From the NCBI RefSeq assembly GCF_000014045.1, contig NC_008209.1, positions 1 to 64,000 on the forward strand: DNA of 64,000 nt, written 5' to 3'. Shown piece after piece: positions 53,945 through 64,000 of the stretch. Position 1 is the stretch's first letter; each line of letters opens with the position of its first letter. This stretch comes from Roseobacter denitrificans OCh 114. GTDB lineage: Bacteria > Pseudomonadota > Alphaproteobacteria > Rhodobacterales > Rhodobacteraceae. Under the pieces are notes generated by a model. It was not told the DNA's origin, ran no database searches, and was given only the letters and a program-made list of their open reading frames with translations. The translations under genes and the position numbers were made by a program.

Positions 53945-55948
53945 TCAGACAGCCACCCGTGGGCGGCCCGCGGCTTCGACGGTAATCATCGCCTCGACAA
54001 AGACCTCTCGCGCCTCAACCCCGGCCGTTTTTATGTCGCGCGTCACGCTTATCTGAATATCAGCCGCCCCCGCCTGCGCGGCATCGGCGCGCGCGCGTTC
54101 GGTCAGCCACGCCTCAAGCGCCACCAGAGCGGCATCGCAATCGGTGAAATCCTGCGGCCCGCTGTCAAAATGAACGCGAAACATGCCATCGGATGGCGCG
54201 GTCACACTGCCTGCCCGGCGCATTGTCACGCGCCCGACCACTGCACCGATCGCATTCGCCACCCCTGCGTGTGCGGGCAAGACCATTTCGGACCGCACAG
54301 CGCGCCCGACCGCCGGATAATAGGTTTGCGCCGACGCCCCAAGCCCCACAATCGGCACATCAAGTGCCGCATCAAACCGCAGCAGACCGCGATGCGCGCG
54401 CAACCCCGCCTGCATCAGCCCATGGCGCGCCAGATCGCCCGCTGCGCCGCCGAAATCCGCATTCTCTTCGGCAAAGGCGGCCTCCAGCAGCGCCGTAACC
54501 GTCTGCTGCGTGAGTTGATCCACGATCATCTGCGCCATGTCCTGCGCCGTTCGCGCCAGCATCTCACCCGCGCCGGAGCGTCGCCGCGCCAGCAAAACCA
54601 ACGCCTTGCGTGCGGCCTCGGCATCCCAATCCGCCAGCGTCCCCAGCACATGGCTCGCATCCGACGGGGTGACACCGCCCAATTGCACAAGGCCGCGTTC
54701 CACCAACCTGTTGAGCGCGCTGTGCTCAAGGCGGGCGCGCAGAACCGCGCCCAAGGGGTGGATGCCCGTGCCGATCCGATCCAGCAGCGTTGTTTCCCGC
54801 GCGCCCAGCCCCTCGGTGGATTGCCCCCGCACAGCTTGCACAAACCGCGCGTCATGCTCGCCCGGTGCTGCGGCGCGCAGGGCAGCGTCCAGGGCAGCAT
54901 GCACGACCTCGGGCGCGTGATGCGCCATCAGCGACACCGGAATGACCCGGCGCGGCCCCAGCGTGATCGCGCGCGCCAATCCCCCTGACACCATCTCGAC
55001 CGCGCTGTCCCCGCCAAGGCCTGTGGTGCGCATGGCCACCGCTTCGACCATCGTACGATAGGGACCGACCCGCGCCCCCGCCGGGTCAATCGCCGGGCGA
55101 CCGTTCCGGAGCAGCGCGATATCCGTCGTCGTCCCGCCAATATCACTGACCAGCGCATCCTGCGCACCCGTCAGCCACCGCGCGCCCACCAGTGACGCCG
55201 CCGGACCACTCAGGATCGTCTCAATCGGATGGTGCCGCGCCTGTAGGGCCGAAATCAGCGCGCCATCCCCGCGCACCACCATCATCGGCGCCGTGATGCC
55301 AAGGGCGCGCAGCATATCTTCCGCCCGCCCGATCAGCCGGTCAATCATCCCCACAAGCCGCGCATTCAGCAGCGCCGTCATCGCCCGTTTCGGCCCGTTC
55401 AGCTTGGCAGATAACGCATGCGACGCGGAAACAGGCCGCCCCGTCACCTCTCCTATCAGCGCGGCAACCTCAAGTTCATGCGCCGGGTTGCGCGTTGCAA
55501 ATTGCGCCGCGACGGCAAAAGCGCTTACGTCTTTTGCCTGCCCCCTCAGAAACTGGCGGACCTGCTCCAGATCAAGCGCAGCCACCTCAGCCCCCGCATG
55601 ATCATGCCCGCCCGAACAGATCAGCACCGGGTCGCCTTTCAGCGCGTCACGCAGGCCATGAGTGTCCAGATCACGTTCCTGAAAGCCGATCAGAATCAAA
55701 GCGATCCGCCCGCCCTGCCCCTCCACCAGCGCATTGGTGGCCAGCGTGGTCGACAGTGAGGCCATGGACACATCAGCGGGAGCAACCGCCCCGTCACGCA
55801 ATACCGCCCGCACGGCGGCGCCAATGCCCTCGGCCAGATCGTGCCGCGTGGTCAGGGATTTCGCCGTGGCGATGACCTCTTTTTCATCACGGATCAAAAC
55901 CGCATCCGTATAGGTGCCGCCCGTGTCCACACCCAGCAAGATCGGCAT
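53945..55948 (-). CDS. Hydantoinase/oxoprolinase family protein, subunit A type
   Basis: A 667-residue HyuA-type protein: an N-terminal ASKHA ATPase start LLGVDTGGTYTDAVLI, the internal DIGGTTTDIALL near residue 275, and a C-terminal domain. HyuA-HyuB enzymes hydrolyse hydantoins, 5-oxoproline or N-methylhydantoin using ATP. No hyuB is adjacent, so this is an orphan A subunit, or a short single-chain variant. The start at 55948 follows GGAGAAG; the upstream open frame is not conserved. N-methylhydantoin would fit this methylamine-using cell, but this is speculation. Confidence 0.85.
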   Translation of the reverse strand: MPILLGVDTGGTYTDAVLIRDEKEVIATAKSLTTRHDLAEGIGAAVRAVLRDGAVAPADVSMASLSTTLATNALVEGQGGRIALILIGFQERDLDTHGLRDALKGDPVLICSGGHDHAGAEVAALDLEQVRQFLRGQAKDVSAFAVAAQFATRNPAHELEVAALIGEVTGRPVSASHALSAKLNGPKRAMTALLNARLVGMIDRLIGRAEDMLRALGITAPMMVVRGDGALISALQARHHPIETILSGPAASLVGARWLTGAQDALVSDIGGTTTDIALLRNGRPAIDPAGARVGPYRTMVEAVAMRTTGLGGDSAVEMVSGGLARAITLGPRRVIPVSLMAHHAPEVVHAALDAALRAAAPGEHDARFVQAVRGQSTEGLGARETTLLDRIGTGIHPLGAVLRARLEHSALNRLVERGLVQLGGVTPSDASHVLGTLADWDAEAARKALVLLARRRSGAGEMLARTAQDMAQMIVDQLTQQTVTALLEAAFAEENADFGGAAGDLARHGLMQAGLRAHRGLLRFDAALDVPIVGLGASAQTYYPAVGRAVRSEMVLPAHAGVANAIGAVVGRVTMRRAGSVTAPSDGMFRVHFDSGPQDFTDCDAALVALEAWLTERARADAAQAGAADIQISVTRDIKTAGVEAREVFVEAMITVEAAGRPRVAV

Positions 55949-56012
55949 GCATTCTTCTCCTGTTACCGGGTTCGATCTAACAAAACAAAACGCGCGGTCC
56001 CGCCTGTTTGCG

Positions 56013-57068
<1,056 letters not shown>

Positions 57069-57734
57069 TCAGAAATCCAGATCATTGTAATGTTTGGCGG
57101 GCGGAAAGCCCGGCACCTGATCTGCCAGAATGTTGCGAAAGGCCGGACGGGATTTGATCTTGGCATACCAGTCCTTCACCACCTCTGATCGGTTCCAATC
57201 CACGTCCGAATTGTAATCCAGCGCGCTTAGATGGGCGGCCGCCGCAAAATCCGCCAGCGTCATGGAATCCCCGGCCAACCAGCGGCGGTGATCCAGCAAC
57301 CACGTCATGTAATCAAGGTGATACTTGATCGCCTTTGACCCAGCCTTGACGTTTTTACTGTCGGGATAGCCCAGTTTCATCATCTTCTTGTTGACCCGCT
57401 CATACAGCAGCTTCGACGTCACCTCATGGTGAAACTTGTCATCAAACCAGCCCACGAGGCGACGCACCTCGGCCCGCGCAATGGCATCCTTGGGCATCAG
57501 CGACGGGTCAGGCCGCGTCTCTTCGATATACTCACAAATCGCGGCACTCTCGGCCATGATCACGCCGTCAATCTTGAGCACCGGCACCTTGCCCGCCGGG
57601 TTGCGCCGCATGAATTCCGGGTCTTCTTCCCAATAGCGCTCTTCGACCAACTCAACATCAATCTTCTTTTCGGCAAGGCTGAGCCGGACCTTCCGACAAA
57701 ACGGGGACAGGGGAACATGAAAGAGACGGGCCAT
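57069..57734 (-). CDS. Glutathione S-transferase family protein
   Basis: A 221-residue GST with a thioredoxin-fold N-terminus (VPLSPFCRKVRLSLAEKK; Cys12 in SPFCRK at the usual catalytic spot, as in beta/omega-type GSTs) and a C-terminal helical domain. The NPAGKVPVLKIDGVIMAES glutathione-binding stretch is intact. It begins 55 bp after mtgA and is followed by queG. An in-frame GTG at 57746 is an alternative start. Confidence 0.88.
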   Translation of the reverse strand: MARLFHVPLSPFCRKVRLSLAEKKIDVELVEERYWEEDPEFMRRNPAGKVPVLKIDGVIMAESAAICEYIEETRPDPSLMPKDAIARAEVRRLVGWFDDKFHHEVTSKLLYERVNKKMMKLGYPDSKNVKAGSKAIKYHLDYMTWLLDHRRWLAGDSMTLADFAAAAHLSALDYNSDVDWNRSEVVKDWYAKIKSRPAFRNILADQVPGFPPAKHYNDLDF

Positions 57735-57789
57735 CAGTTTTTCCACAGTGCAAAGGGTCTCTCTTCAATGCCTGCAACGGCGCGCGGAT

Positions 57790-58512
57790 TCAACTCTCGA
57801 AACAGGCGGCGCGCCCATCTCTGCGGATCGTCGCGGCTCCGTCGATGATCGCGCGCGCGCGTTTGCGCACAAAATCAGACGGGCGCGAGGCAGACCGTGT
57901 TTTGGGGCTGGGCAAAATCGCGGCAAGCCGGGCCGCCTGCGTGGCACTCAACGCATCCGGACTGACGCCGAAATAATGCGCAGCCGCCGCTTTGACGCCA
58001 AAGACGCCCGTGTCGAATTCCGCAATGTTGAGGTAAACCTCAATGATCCGCCGCTTGGGCCACAGCCCTTCCAGAACCGGGGTCAACAAGGCCTCTGCCG
58101 CTTTGCGCGTGTAATTGCGCCCATGCCACAGGTAAAGGTTCTTGACCGTTTGCTGGCTCAGGGTCGAGGCCCCGCGCGTGCCCCCATCCTCGATCGCCTC
58201 CCGGATGGCGACCATGTCAAACCCCCAATGGGTGCAGAAATTCGCATCCTCCGCCGCCACCACCGACCGCGCCATGACCGGTGCCACATCCTCCAACGCG
58301 ACCCATTCATAGGACACACCACCCAGTTTGCGCCCTTCTGCAAACATATAGGGGGTGGTCCAGGGCGGCACGAAACGGCCCAGAAACATCACCAGCAGCC
58401 CCAAGGCCACAACGACCAGCCCCACACGCACCGCAATGCGCAGGACCTTGCGCACAAGACCTTGCGATCCCGTGCGCCGTGTCGCCTTGGTTCTGGTTTT
58501 ACGCTTCGCCAT
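57790..58512 (-). CDS. mtgA: Monofunctional biosynthetic peptidoglycan transglycosylase
   Basis: A 240-residue GT51 enzyme with one N-terminal membrane helix (about 27-47) anchoring it to the inner membrane. Catalytic motif 1 is EDANFCTHWGFD near residue 88, with RGASTLSQQTVKNLYLW and RRIIEVYLNIAEF following. It polymerises lipid II into glycan. The first 20 residues are very basic (KRKTRTKATRR), as is usual for the cytosolic tail. It sits 52 bp after gltB. Confidence 0.92.
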   Translation of the reverse strand: MAKRKTRTKATRRTGSQGLVRKVLRIAVRVGLVVVALGLLVMFLGRFVPPWTTPYMFAEGRKLGGVSYEWVALEDVAPVMARSVVAAEDANFCTHWGFDMVAIREAIEDGGTRGASTLSQQTVKNLYLWHGRNYTRKAAEALLTPVLEGLWPKRRIIEVYLNIAEFDTGVFGVKAAAAHYFGVSPDALSATQAARLAAILPSPKTRSASRPSDFVRKRARAIIDGAATIRRDGRAACFES

Positions 58513-58564
58513 GGCGCCACAGTAGGCGCGTCGCCATGGCTTGTGAACCGCGCAGCGGCATCAA

Positions 58565-61500
58565 TTATTCCGCCGGGATCGCGCCTTCTTCCAGTGCCAG
58601 CGGCGCGGGCAGATGAACCAGCATCTCCTTGGGGCAAACCTGCAGGAAATGCTGCTTCTCGATATCCCAGTGTTGCAGGATATCGCCCACGCGACGGCTG
58701 TTGGTTTCCGCCAGATGCATCTCAAGCAGCCCGCGCAACTCGGCCATCCAGTGACCTTCGCCCACCGGGCACGTCACCAGCGTTTCCATGTTCATCAGCG
58801 CCGGTGCCTTGCCTTCCGGGTCATACAAATACGCCATGCCCCCGGTCATCCCCGCACCAAAATTCGCGCCGATGTCCCCAACGATCACCGCCACACCACC
58901 GGTCATGTATTCGCAGCCGTTCGATCCACAGCCCTCGATCACCACCTTGGCACCCGAATTGCGCACCGCAAACCGCTCCCCGGCGCGCCCGGCGGCAAAC
59001 AGATAGCCATCCGTCGCACCATAAAGCACGGTATTACCGATGATCGTGTTCTCCCCGGCCACAATCGGCGAGGCCATGGGCGGGCGCACGACAATCCGGC
59101 CACCGGAGAGCCCCTTGCCCACATAGTCATTGGCATCCCCGGACACCTCGAGCTTCAGCCCCGGTGCCGCAAAAGCCCCGAGCGACTGGCCCGCGGACCC
59201 GCTCAGCTTGACCGTCAGGTGATCCGGTTGCAGGTTGTTGCGCATCCCGAATTTCTTGACGATATGGCTTGAGGTGCGCGTGCCCACGGTGCGATGCGTG
59301 TTCTGAATGGCATAGGACAGCTGCATCTTTTCGCCATCCTCCAGAAAACGCTGCGCATCGCGCACGATTTCCGCATCCAGCGTATCAGGCACCGCGTTGC
59401 GCGCTCTGGCGCGGTCATAGACGATATCCGCCGCCCCATCGACCGTGATCAACAGCGGGTTCAGGTCCAGATCATCCAGATGCGCCGACCCCCGGCTGAC
59501 CTGCGTCAGCAAATCGGCGCGCCCGATCACATCATCAAGGCTGCGCGCCCCGATCTGCGCCAGAATTTCGCGCACTTCGCTTGCATAGAATGTGATGAGG
59601 TTCACGACCTTGTCGGCATTGCCAGTGAACTTCTCGCGCAGCGCTTCATCCTGCGTACAGACCCCGACGGGGCAGGTGTTGGACTGGCATTGCCGCACCA
59701 TGATACACCCCATCGCGATCAGGGCTGCGGTGCCGATACCATATTCCTCGGCCCCCAGCATCGCCGCCATCACGATATCGCGGCCCGTGCGCAACCCCCC
59801 GTCCGTGCGCAGCGTGACGCGGTCGCGCAGGTTGTTCATCGCCAGCACCTGATGCGCTTCGGTCAGACCCATTTCCCACGGCAGCCCCGCGTATTTGATC
59901 GAGGTCGCAGGGGAGGCACCCGTGCCCCCGTTATGCCCCGAAATCAGGATCACATCCGCCTTGGCCTTGGCCACACCCGCCGCAATCGTGCCGACCCCGG
60001 AGGAGGCAACGAGTTTCACCGTCACCTTGCAACGCGGATTGATCTGCTTGAGGTCATAGATCAGCTGCGCGAGGTCCTCGATGGAATAGATGTCGTGGTG
60101 CGGCGGTGGCGAAATCAGCGTCACGCCCTTGGTCGAATGACGCAGCCGCGCAATCAGGTCCGTGACCTTCATCCCCGGCAATTGCCCGCCCTCGCCCGGC
60201 TTGGCCCCCTGTGCGACCTTGATCTCAAGCTCTTCGCATTGGTTGAGGTATTCCGCCGTCACGCCGAAACGCCCGGAGGCGACCTGCTTGATCTTGGCCG
60301 ACGGGTTGTCGCCATTTGGTTCGGGGACGAAATGTGCCGGGTCTTCGCCACCCTCGCCACTGTCGGATTTCGCGCCGATCCGGTTCATCGCAACGTTCAG
60401 CGTCTTATGCGCCTCCGGGCTCAACGCGCCAAGGCTCATGCCCGGCGTCACGAAACGCTTGCGTATGGAAGTGATGCTTTCCACCTCTTCAAGCGGCACC
60501 GGTTTGCCCAGAGGTTTGATATCCAGCAGGTCGCGCAAATGGATCGGCGGATTGCTCTGCATCTTGGCCGAATACTGTTTCCACATCGCATAGGATGCGG
60601 TGTTGCAGGCCGTCTGCATCATATGCATCGACGTCGCTTCCCAGGCGTGGGTCTCGCCGGACTTGCGCGCTTTGTAAAAACCACCGATGGGCAGAACGGA
60701 GCCGGCCCCGGCCCAGCCTTTGGCGTGCACCTCTTCGACCTTGTGCTGGATGCCGTGAATGCCGATGCCGCTGATCCGGCTGGTCATGCCGGGGAAGTAT
60801 TCCGCACACATCGCGCGGCTCAGACCCACCGCTTCAAAGTTCAGACCCCCCCGATAGGAAGAAATCACGGAGATCCCCATCTTGGCCATGATCTTCAACA
60901 GGCCCTGATCAATCGCATAGCGATAGCGCGCCACCGCCTCGGTCAGCGTGCCGTCAATCAACCCGCGCTCGATCCGGTCCGCAACCGTGTCCTCCGCCAG
61001 ATAGGCGTTCACGATGGTCGCACCCGCCCCGATCAGCACCGCAAAATAATGCGGATCAATACACTCCGCCGAGCGTACATTCAGCGAACAGAACGTACGC
61101 AGCCCCTGCCGCACCAGATGGCTGTGCACCGCCGAAGTCGCAAGGATCATCGGCATGCCCACCTTGGTGGCGTCACTCATGTGATCGGTCAGCACGATAT
61201 GCCCGGCCCCCGAACGCACCGCGTCTTCGGCCTCCGCACGGATGCGCTTCAACCCCGCATCCAGATTGCCGCGTCCCGCCTCGAAGGTGCAGTCGATCTC
61301 AACCAGTTCGGCGTTGAAATGGCTCACCAGCGTATCAAACTGCGCATTGCCCACGAACGGGCTGTCCAGCGTGATGATCTCCGTCTGGCTGCTGTCCTCA
61401 TCCAGCACGTTTTTCAGATTCCCGAACCGCGTCTTGAGGCTCATCACCCGGTATTCGCGCAAACTGTCAATCGGCGGATTGGTGACCTGACTGAAATTCT

Positions 61501-63094
61501 GACGGAAAAAATGGCTCAGCGGGCGGTACTGCTTGGACAGCACCGCCGAGGGCGTATCATCCCCCATCGACGCCAGTGATTCCTTGGCATCCTCGACCAT
61601 GGGCGCCAGAATTTGCTCAATCTCTTCAATGCTGTAACCCGCGGCAACCTGCCGGCGGCGCAGTTCGTTGCCCGCAAAGATCGTGGTTTCCGTGACGCCG
61701 GTCAGCGCCTCGTCCAGATCCTTGATCTTGCCGACCCACTCGCCAAAGGGCTGGTTGGACGCCAGCTTGTCCTTGATCTCGGTGTCGTGAAACAGCCGCC
61801 CCTCGTGCATGTCCACGGCCAGTATCTGACCCGGACCCAATGCGCCCTTTTCCACCACATTCGCCTCGTTCAGCGGCACCATGCCCGCCTCAGACCCGGC
61901 GATTAGCATGCCATCATTGGTCACCACATAGCGCATGGGCCGCAAGCCGTTGCGATCCAGCCCGGCACAGACCCAGCGCCCATCCGTCATGGCCAGCGCC
62001 GCAGGCCCGTCCCACGGCTCCATCACCGAGTTGCAATAGGAATACATGTCGCGCCAGCTCTGCGGCAATTCCACCGCCTGTTTGGACCAGCTTTCCGGCA
62101 CCAGCATGGTCTTGGCCATCGGCGCACTGCGCCCGGCGCGCACCAACACCTCGAACACCGCATCAAGCGCCGCACTGTCGCTGGACCCCGCAGGCACAAT
62201 CGGTTTGATGTCCTCTGCCATCTCCCCAAAAGTCGACGATGCCATGCGAATCTCATGGCTCTTCATCCAGTTCAGATTGCCCTTCAGCGTGTTGATTTCC
62301 CCATTATGGGCCAGCATCCGGAACGGCTGCGCCAGCCACCACTGCGGGAAGGTGTTGGTCGAATAGCGCTGGTGATAGATCGCGAATGCGCTCTCGAACC
62401 GCTCGTCCATCAGGTCGGGGTAAAACTCCGCCACCTGCTCGGCCAGCATCATGCCCTTGTAGATGATCGACCGGCACGACAGGGACGCGATGTAAAGCGA
62501 AGGGACTTGTGCTGCCGCCGCCGCCTTTTCAATACGGCGGCGTATGACATAAAGTTCGCGCTCGAATGTCTCTTCGTCCACGCCCTTGATGTTCGAAATC
62601 AAAATCTGCTCGATCTCGGGCCGCGTTGCATTCGCCTTTTCACCCAATACCGAGATATTGACCGGCACATGACGCCAGCCATAGATGTAATACCCCATCC
62701 GCAACACTTCGGTTTCCACGATGGTCCGGCAGGTTTCCTGTGCGGCGAAATCCGTGCGCGGCAGAAACACCTGCCCGACCGCCATCAGCAATTCCGTCTT
62801 GGGCTGGTGGCCCGTGCGGCGCACCTGATCATAGAAAAACGGCGCCGGGATCTGCACATGAATGCCCGCACCATCACCGGTCTTGCCATCCGCATCGACG
62901 GCCCCCCGGTGCCAGATCGCCTTGAGCGCCTTGATCCCGTTTTCAACGACCTCGCGGCTGGGTTTGCCATCCACGGAAACGACCAGCCCGACCCCGCAGG
63001 ACGAATGCTCTTCCGCTTCGGAATAAAGCCCGTTTTCCGCCATATAGGCGCGTTTTGCTTCTTCGCGGGCTACCCATGCGTCATCATAAGTCAT
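58565..63094 (-). CDS. gltB: Glutamate synthase large subunit
   Basis: A 1509-residue GOGAT alpha subunit making glutamate from glutamine and 2-oxoglutarate. A 32-residue propeptide precedes the nucleophile Cys33 in HSSCGVGLV (glutaminase domain to about 430). Then come the central domain, the FMN-binding synthase domain, and the [3Fe-4S] cysteines in CQSNTCPVGVC near residue 1140. The C-terminal beta-helix carries GCGSNGCEYMTGG. The ATG overlaps the preceding GFA gene by 4 bases. gltD is not downstream (mtgA is), so the small subunit must lie elsewhere. It would assimilate ammonium freed from methylated amines. Confidence 0.96.
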   Translation of the reverse strand: MTYDDAWVAREEAKRAYMAENGLYSEAEEHSSCGVGLVVSVDGKPSREVVENGIKALKAIWHRGAVDADGKTGDGAGIHVQIPAPFFYDQVRRTGHQPKTELLMAVGQVFLPRTDFAAQETCRTIVETEVLRMGYYIYGWRHVPVNISVLGEKANATRPEIEQILISNIKGVDEETFERELYVIRRRIEKAAAAAQVPSLYIASLSCRSIIYKGMMLAEQVAEFYPDLMDERFESAFAIYHQRYSTNTFPQWWLAQPFRMLAHNGEINTLKGNLNWMKSHEIRMASSTFGEMAEDIKPIVPAGSSDSAALDAVFEVLVRAGRSAPMAKTMLVPESWSKQAVELPQSWRDMYSYCNSVMEPWDGPAALAMTDGRWVCAGLDRNGLRPMRYVVTNDGMLIAGSEAGMVPLNEANVVEKGALGPGQILAVDMHEGRLFHDTEIKDKLASNQPFGEWVGKIKDLDEALTGVTETTIFAGNELRRRQVAAGYSIEEIEQILAPMVEDAKESLASMGDDTPSAVLSKQYRPLSHFFRQNFSQVTNPPIDSLREYRVMSLKTRFGNLKNVLDEDSSQTEIITLDSPFVGNAQFDTLVSHFNAELVEIDCTFEAGRGNLDAGLKRIRAEAEDAVRSGAGHIVLTDHMSDATKVGMPMILATSAVHSHLVRQGLRTFCSLNVRSAECIDPHYFAVLIGAGATIVNAYLAEDTVADRIERGLIDGTLTEAVARYRYAIDQGLLKIMAKMGISVISSYRGGLNFEAVGLSRAMCAEYFPGMTSRISGIGIHGIQHKVEEVHAKGWAGAGSVLPIGGFYKARKSGETHAWEATSMHMMQTACNTASYAMWKQYSAKMQSNPPIHLRDLLDIKPLGKPVPLEEVESITSIRKRFVTPGMSLGALSPEAHKTLNVAMNRIGAKSDSGEGGEDPAHFVPEPNGDNPSAKIKQVASGRFGVTAEYLNQCEELEIKVAQGAKPGEGGQLPGMKVTDLIARLRHSTKGVTLISPPPHHDIYSIEDLAQLIYDLKQINPRCKVTVKLVASSGVGTIAAGVAKAKADVILISGHNGGTGASPATSIKYAGLPWEMGLTEAHQVLAMNNLRDRVTLRTDGGLRTGRDIVMAAMLGAEEYGIGTAALIAMGCIMVRQCQSNTCPVGVCTQDEALREKFTGNADKVVNLITFYASEVREILAQIGARSLDDVIGRADLLTQVSRGSAHLDDLDLNPLLITVDGAADIVYDRARARNAVPDTLDAEIVRDAQRFLEDGEKMQLSYAIQNTHRTVGTRTSSHIVKKFGMRNNLQPDHLTVKLSGSAGQSLGAFAAPGLKLEVSGDANDYVGKGLSGGRIVVRPPMASPIVAGENTIIGNTVLYGATDGYLFAAGRAGERFAVRNSGAKVVIEGCGSNGCEYMTGGVAVIVGDIGANFGAGMTGGMAYLYDPEGKAPALMNMETLVTCPVGEGHWMAELRGLLEMHLAETNSRRVGDILQHWDIEKQHFLQVCPKEMLVHLPAPLALEEGAIPAE

Positions 63095-63525
63095 TTTACG
63101 TCTCCCTCGACAAATCTGTTCTTTGCTTCGTATGCCGCGCCGGTTGCGCGCGGATGATCCCCGGTCAGCGTCGCCATCGCGCCGTCCACGTAAATTTCCG
63201 ACCGCACGTCCCAGCCGCGCGCCGCATCAAACAGGCCCGGCATCAACTCATAGGCGGTGCCCGGCGTATCCGTGTCGCGCATCCACAAATGCGACCCGCA
63301 GCGCGGACAAAACGCGCGCTGCGAAAAGTCAGAGGAGGCATAGCGCGCCACATCGCCCGTGACCGTCACCGCCTCGGCCTGCGCCTCGAAACACATGAAC
63401 ACGCCGCCGTTCCAACGCTGGCACATGCGACAATGGCAGGCACCGGGGCGCGGATCATGCGCGCCCGCGACGGTGATCTGCACTGCGCCGCACAGGCATT
63501 GCCCTGTCAGATGGTCTGTGCTCAT
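63091..63525 (-). CDS. GFA/CENP-V-domain protein, copy 1
   Basis: A 144-residue zinc-binding protein of the glutathione-dependent formaldehyde-activating enzyme (Gfa)-like family. Zinc cysteines appear in QCLCGAVQ (11 and 13 region), CHCRMCQRWNG and FCPRCGSHLW. True Gfa links formaldehyde to glutathione, though many members have other or unknown roles. It is coupled to gltB by an ATGA overlap and to a second GFA gene likewise. Confidence 0.87.
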   Translation of the reverse strand: MSTDHLTGQCLCGAVQITVAGAHDPRPGACHCRMCQRWNGGVFMCFEAQAEAVTVTGDVARYASSDFSQRAFCPRCGSHLWMRDTDTPGTAYELMPGLFDAARGWDVRSEIYVDGAMATLTGDHPRATGAAYEAKNRFVEGDVK

Positions 63526-63956
63526 GCGCCCGGCTCTCCGCCTTCGGTAAAGGCCGCAATCGTCTCGGCCTCCGTCATGCGCCGGTGATCACCGCTGAAG
63601 GCATAGCCTTGCGGGCAGTTGTCCGAAAAATACTCCAGCGTCAGCGGGGCACCCGCCGCATCCGGGAACAACCCCGACGACAAATACCGCGCACCGTCAT
63701 GCAGCGTGCCGTACCAAAGGGTCGAACCGCAGGTGCCGCAAAACGCCCTCTCCGCCCAGTCTGACGATTTGAAAACCTTGATCGGGCCACTGGCCTCGGT
63801 CCCTGCCTGCTCCGTCATGATGGAGATATAGGGCCCGCCATTCTGACGCTGGCACATCCCGCAATGACAGGCCACCAGCGTGGGCGCATCAATGACCGCC
63901 GCGATCTGCACCGCGCCGCACAGGCATTGACCGTCAATTTTCTGTCTGTCGCCCAT
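63522..63956 (-). CDS. GFA/CENP-V-domain protein, copy 2
   Basis: A 144-residue relative of the protein encoded at 63091-63525, with the same three cysteine motifs (QCLCGAVQ, CHCGMCQRQNGG, FCGTCGSTLW) but a diverged body (EYFSDNCPQGYAFSGDHRR). The two genes are probably an old tandem duplication. It is first of the three-gene coupled set GFA2-GFA1-gltB. Upstream (63957-64000) no gene is visible before the window ends. Confidence 0.87.
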   Translation of the reverse strand: MGDRQKIDGQCLCGAVQIAAVIDAPTLVACHCGMCQRQNGGPYISIMTEQAGTEASGPIKVFKSSDWAERAFCGTCGSTLWYGTLHDGARYLSSGLFPDAAGAPLTLEYFSDNCPQGYAFSGDHRRMTEAETIAAFTEGGEPGA

Positions 63957-64000
63957 TTCTGGATATTCCCGTTACGTTTCCGTCAAAGGTCAGCCTTGCT

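Noticed and set aside
59294..61579. 761-codon plus-strand frame opposite gltB
   Set aside because: Antisense to glutamate synthase with complete motifs, and arginine- and histidine-rich, as expected for reverse-strand shadows.

Overview
The window comes from the chromosome of a marine Roseobacter-clade alphaproteobacterium (Rhodobacteraceae). The evidence is the dimethylamine monooxygenase operon dmmDABC, a TmoXWV-type TMAO/betaine ABC transporter, heterotetrameric sarcosine oxidase, GcvT-fused dimethylglycine/sarcosine dehydrogenases, an FtsK, CnoX and LON-domain set typical of Rhodobacterales, and GC-rich codon use throughout. I saw no phage, insertion sequence, CRISPR array, tRNA or rRNA.

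Positions 1-24,800 form a methylated-amine and glycine-betaine catabolic island. A divergent promoter region separates amt (minus) from dmmDABC (plus). A cupin regulator and a GlxA/GbdR-like AraC regulator follow. Then come soxBDAG (minus), tmoXWV (plus), and an operon on the minus strand reading xre-cupin, lysE, a 43-codon small ORF, dehydrogenase, betaine-homocysteine methyltransferase-like gene, dehydrogenase and rluA. Together these could import TMAO or betaine, convert betaine to dimethylglycine, sarcosine and glycine, and oxidise dimethylamine to methylamine. Four separate proteins carry GcvT folate folds (DmmD, SoxA and the two dehydrogenases), so released one-carbon units are probably passed to tetrahydrofolate. 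The usual partners tmm, tdm and gmaS are not in the window.

Positions 24,900-46,600 are mainly housekeeping: free-Met sulfoxide reductase, thiolase, an STAS/anti-sigma kinase pair, gamma-glutamyltransferase, hspQ, an AEC permease, a lytic transglycosylase-like lipoprotein, lolA, ftsK, a DapC-type aminotransferase, an amidase, ubiH, a Trm112-like protein, a LON-domain protein, cnoX, xthA, an OmpR-family regulator (CenR-like), a ribA with a long N-terminal extension, an L,D-transpeptidase, yggS and a porin. Positions 46,700-64,000 hold leuS-lptE-holA-gst, a flavoprotein, an MscS channel, an orphan hydantoinase A, queG, a second GST, mtgA, gltB and two GFA/CENP-V-domain proteins translationally coupled to gltB.

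Three things stand out beyond ordinary annotation. (1) A perfect FNR box (41697-41710) sits upstream of a short terminator-ended sequence, suggesting an unannotated, oxygen-responsive small RNA of about 74 nt with a CCUCCC anti-Shine-Dalgarno stretch. (2) A three-copy, exactly 99-bp palindromic repeat family fills the gaps between convergent genes; its inner stems differ in sequence but stay paired in at least two copies. (3) A small ORF lies between lysE and a dehydrogenase gene, one base from the dehydrogenase start codon. In addition, the SoxD subunit lacks the usual zinc ligands, and terminator-like hairpins interrupt the dmm and tmo operons.
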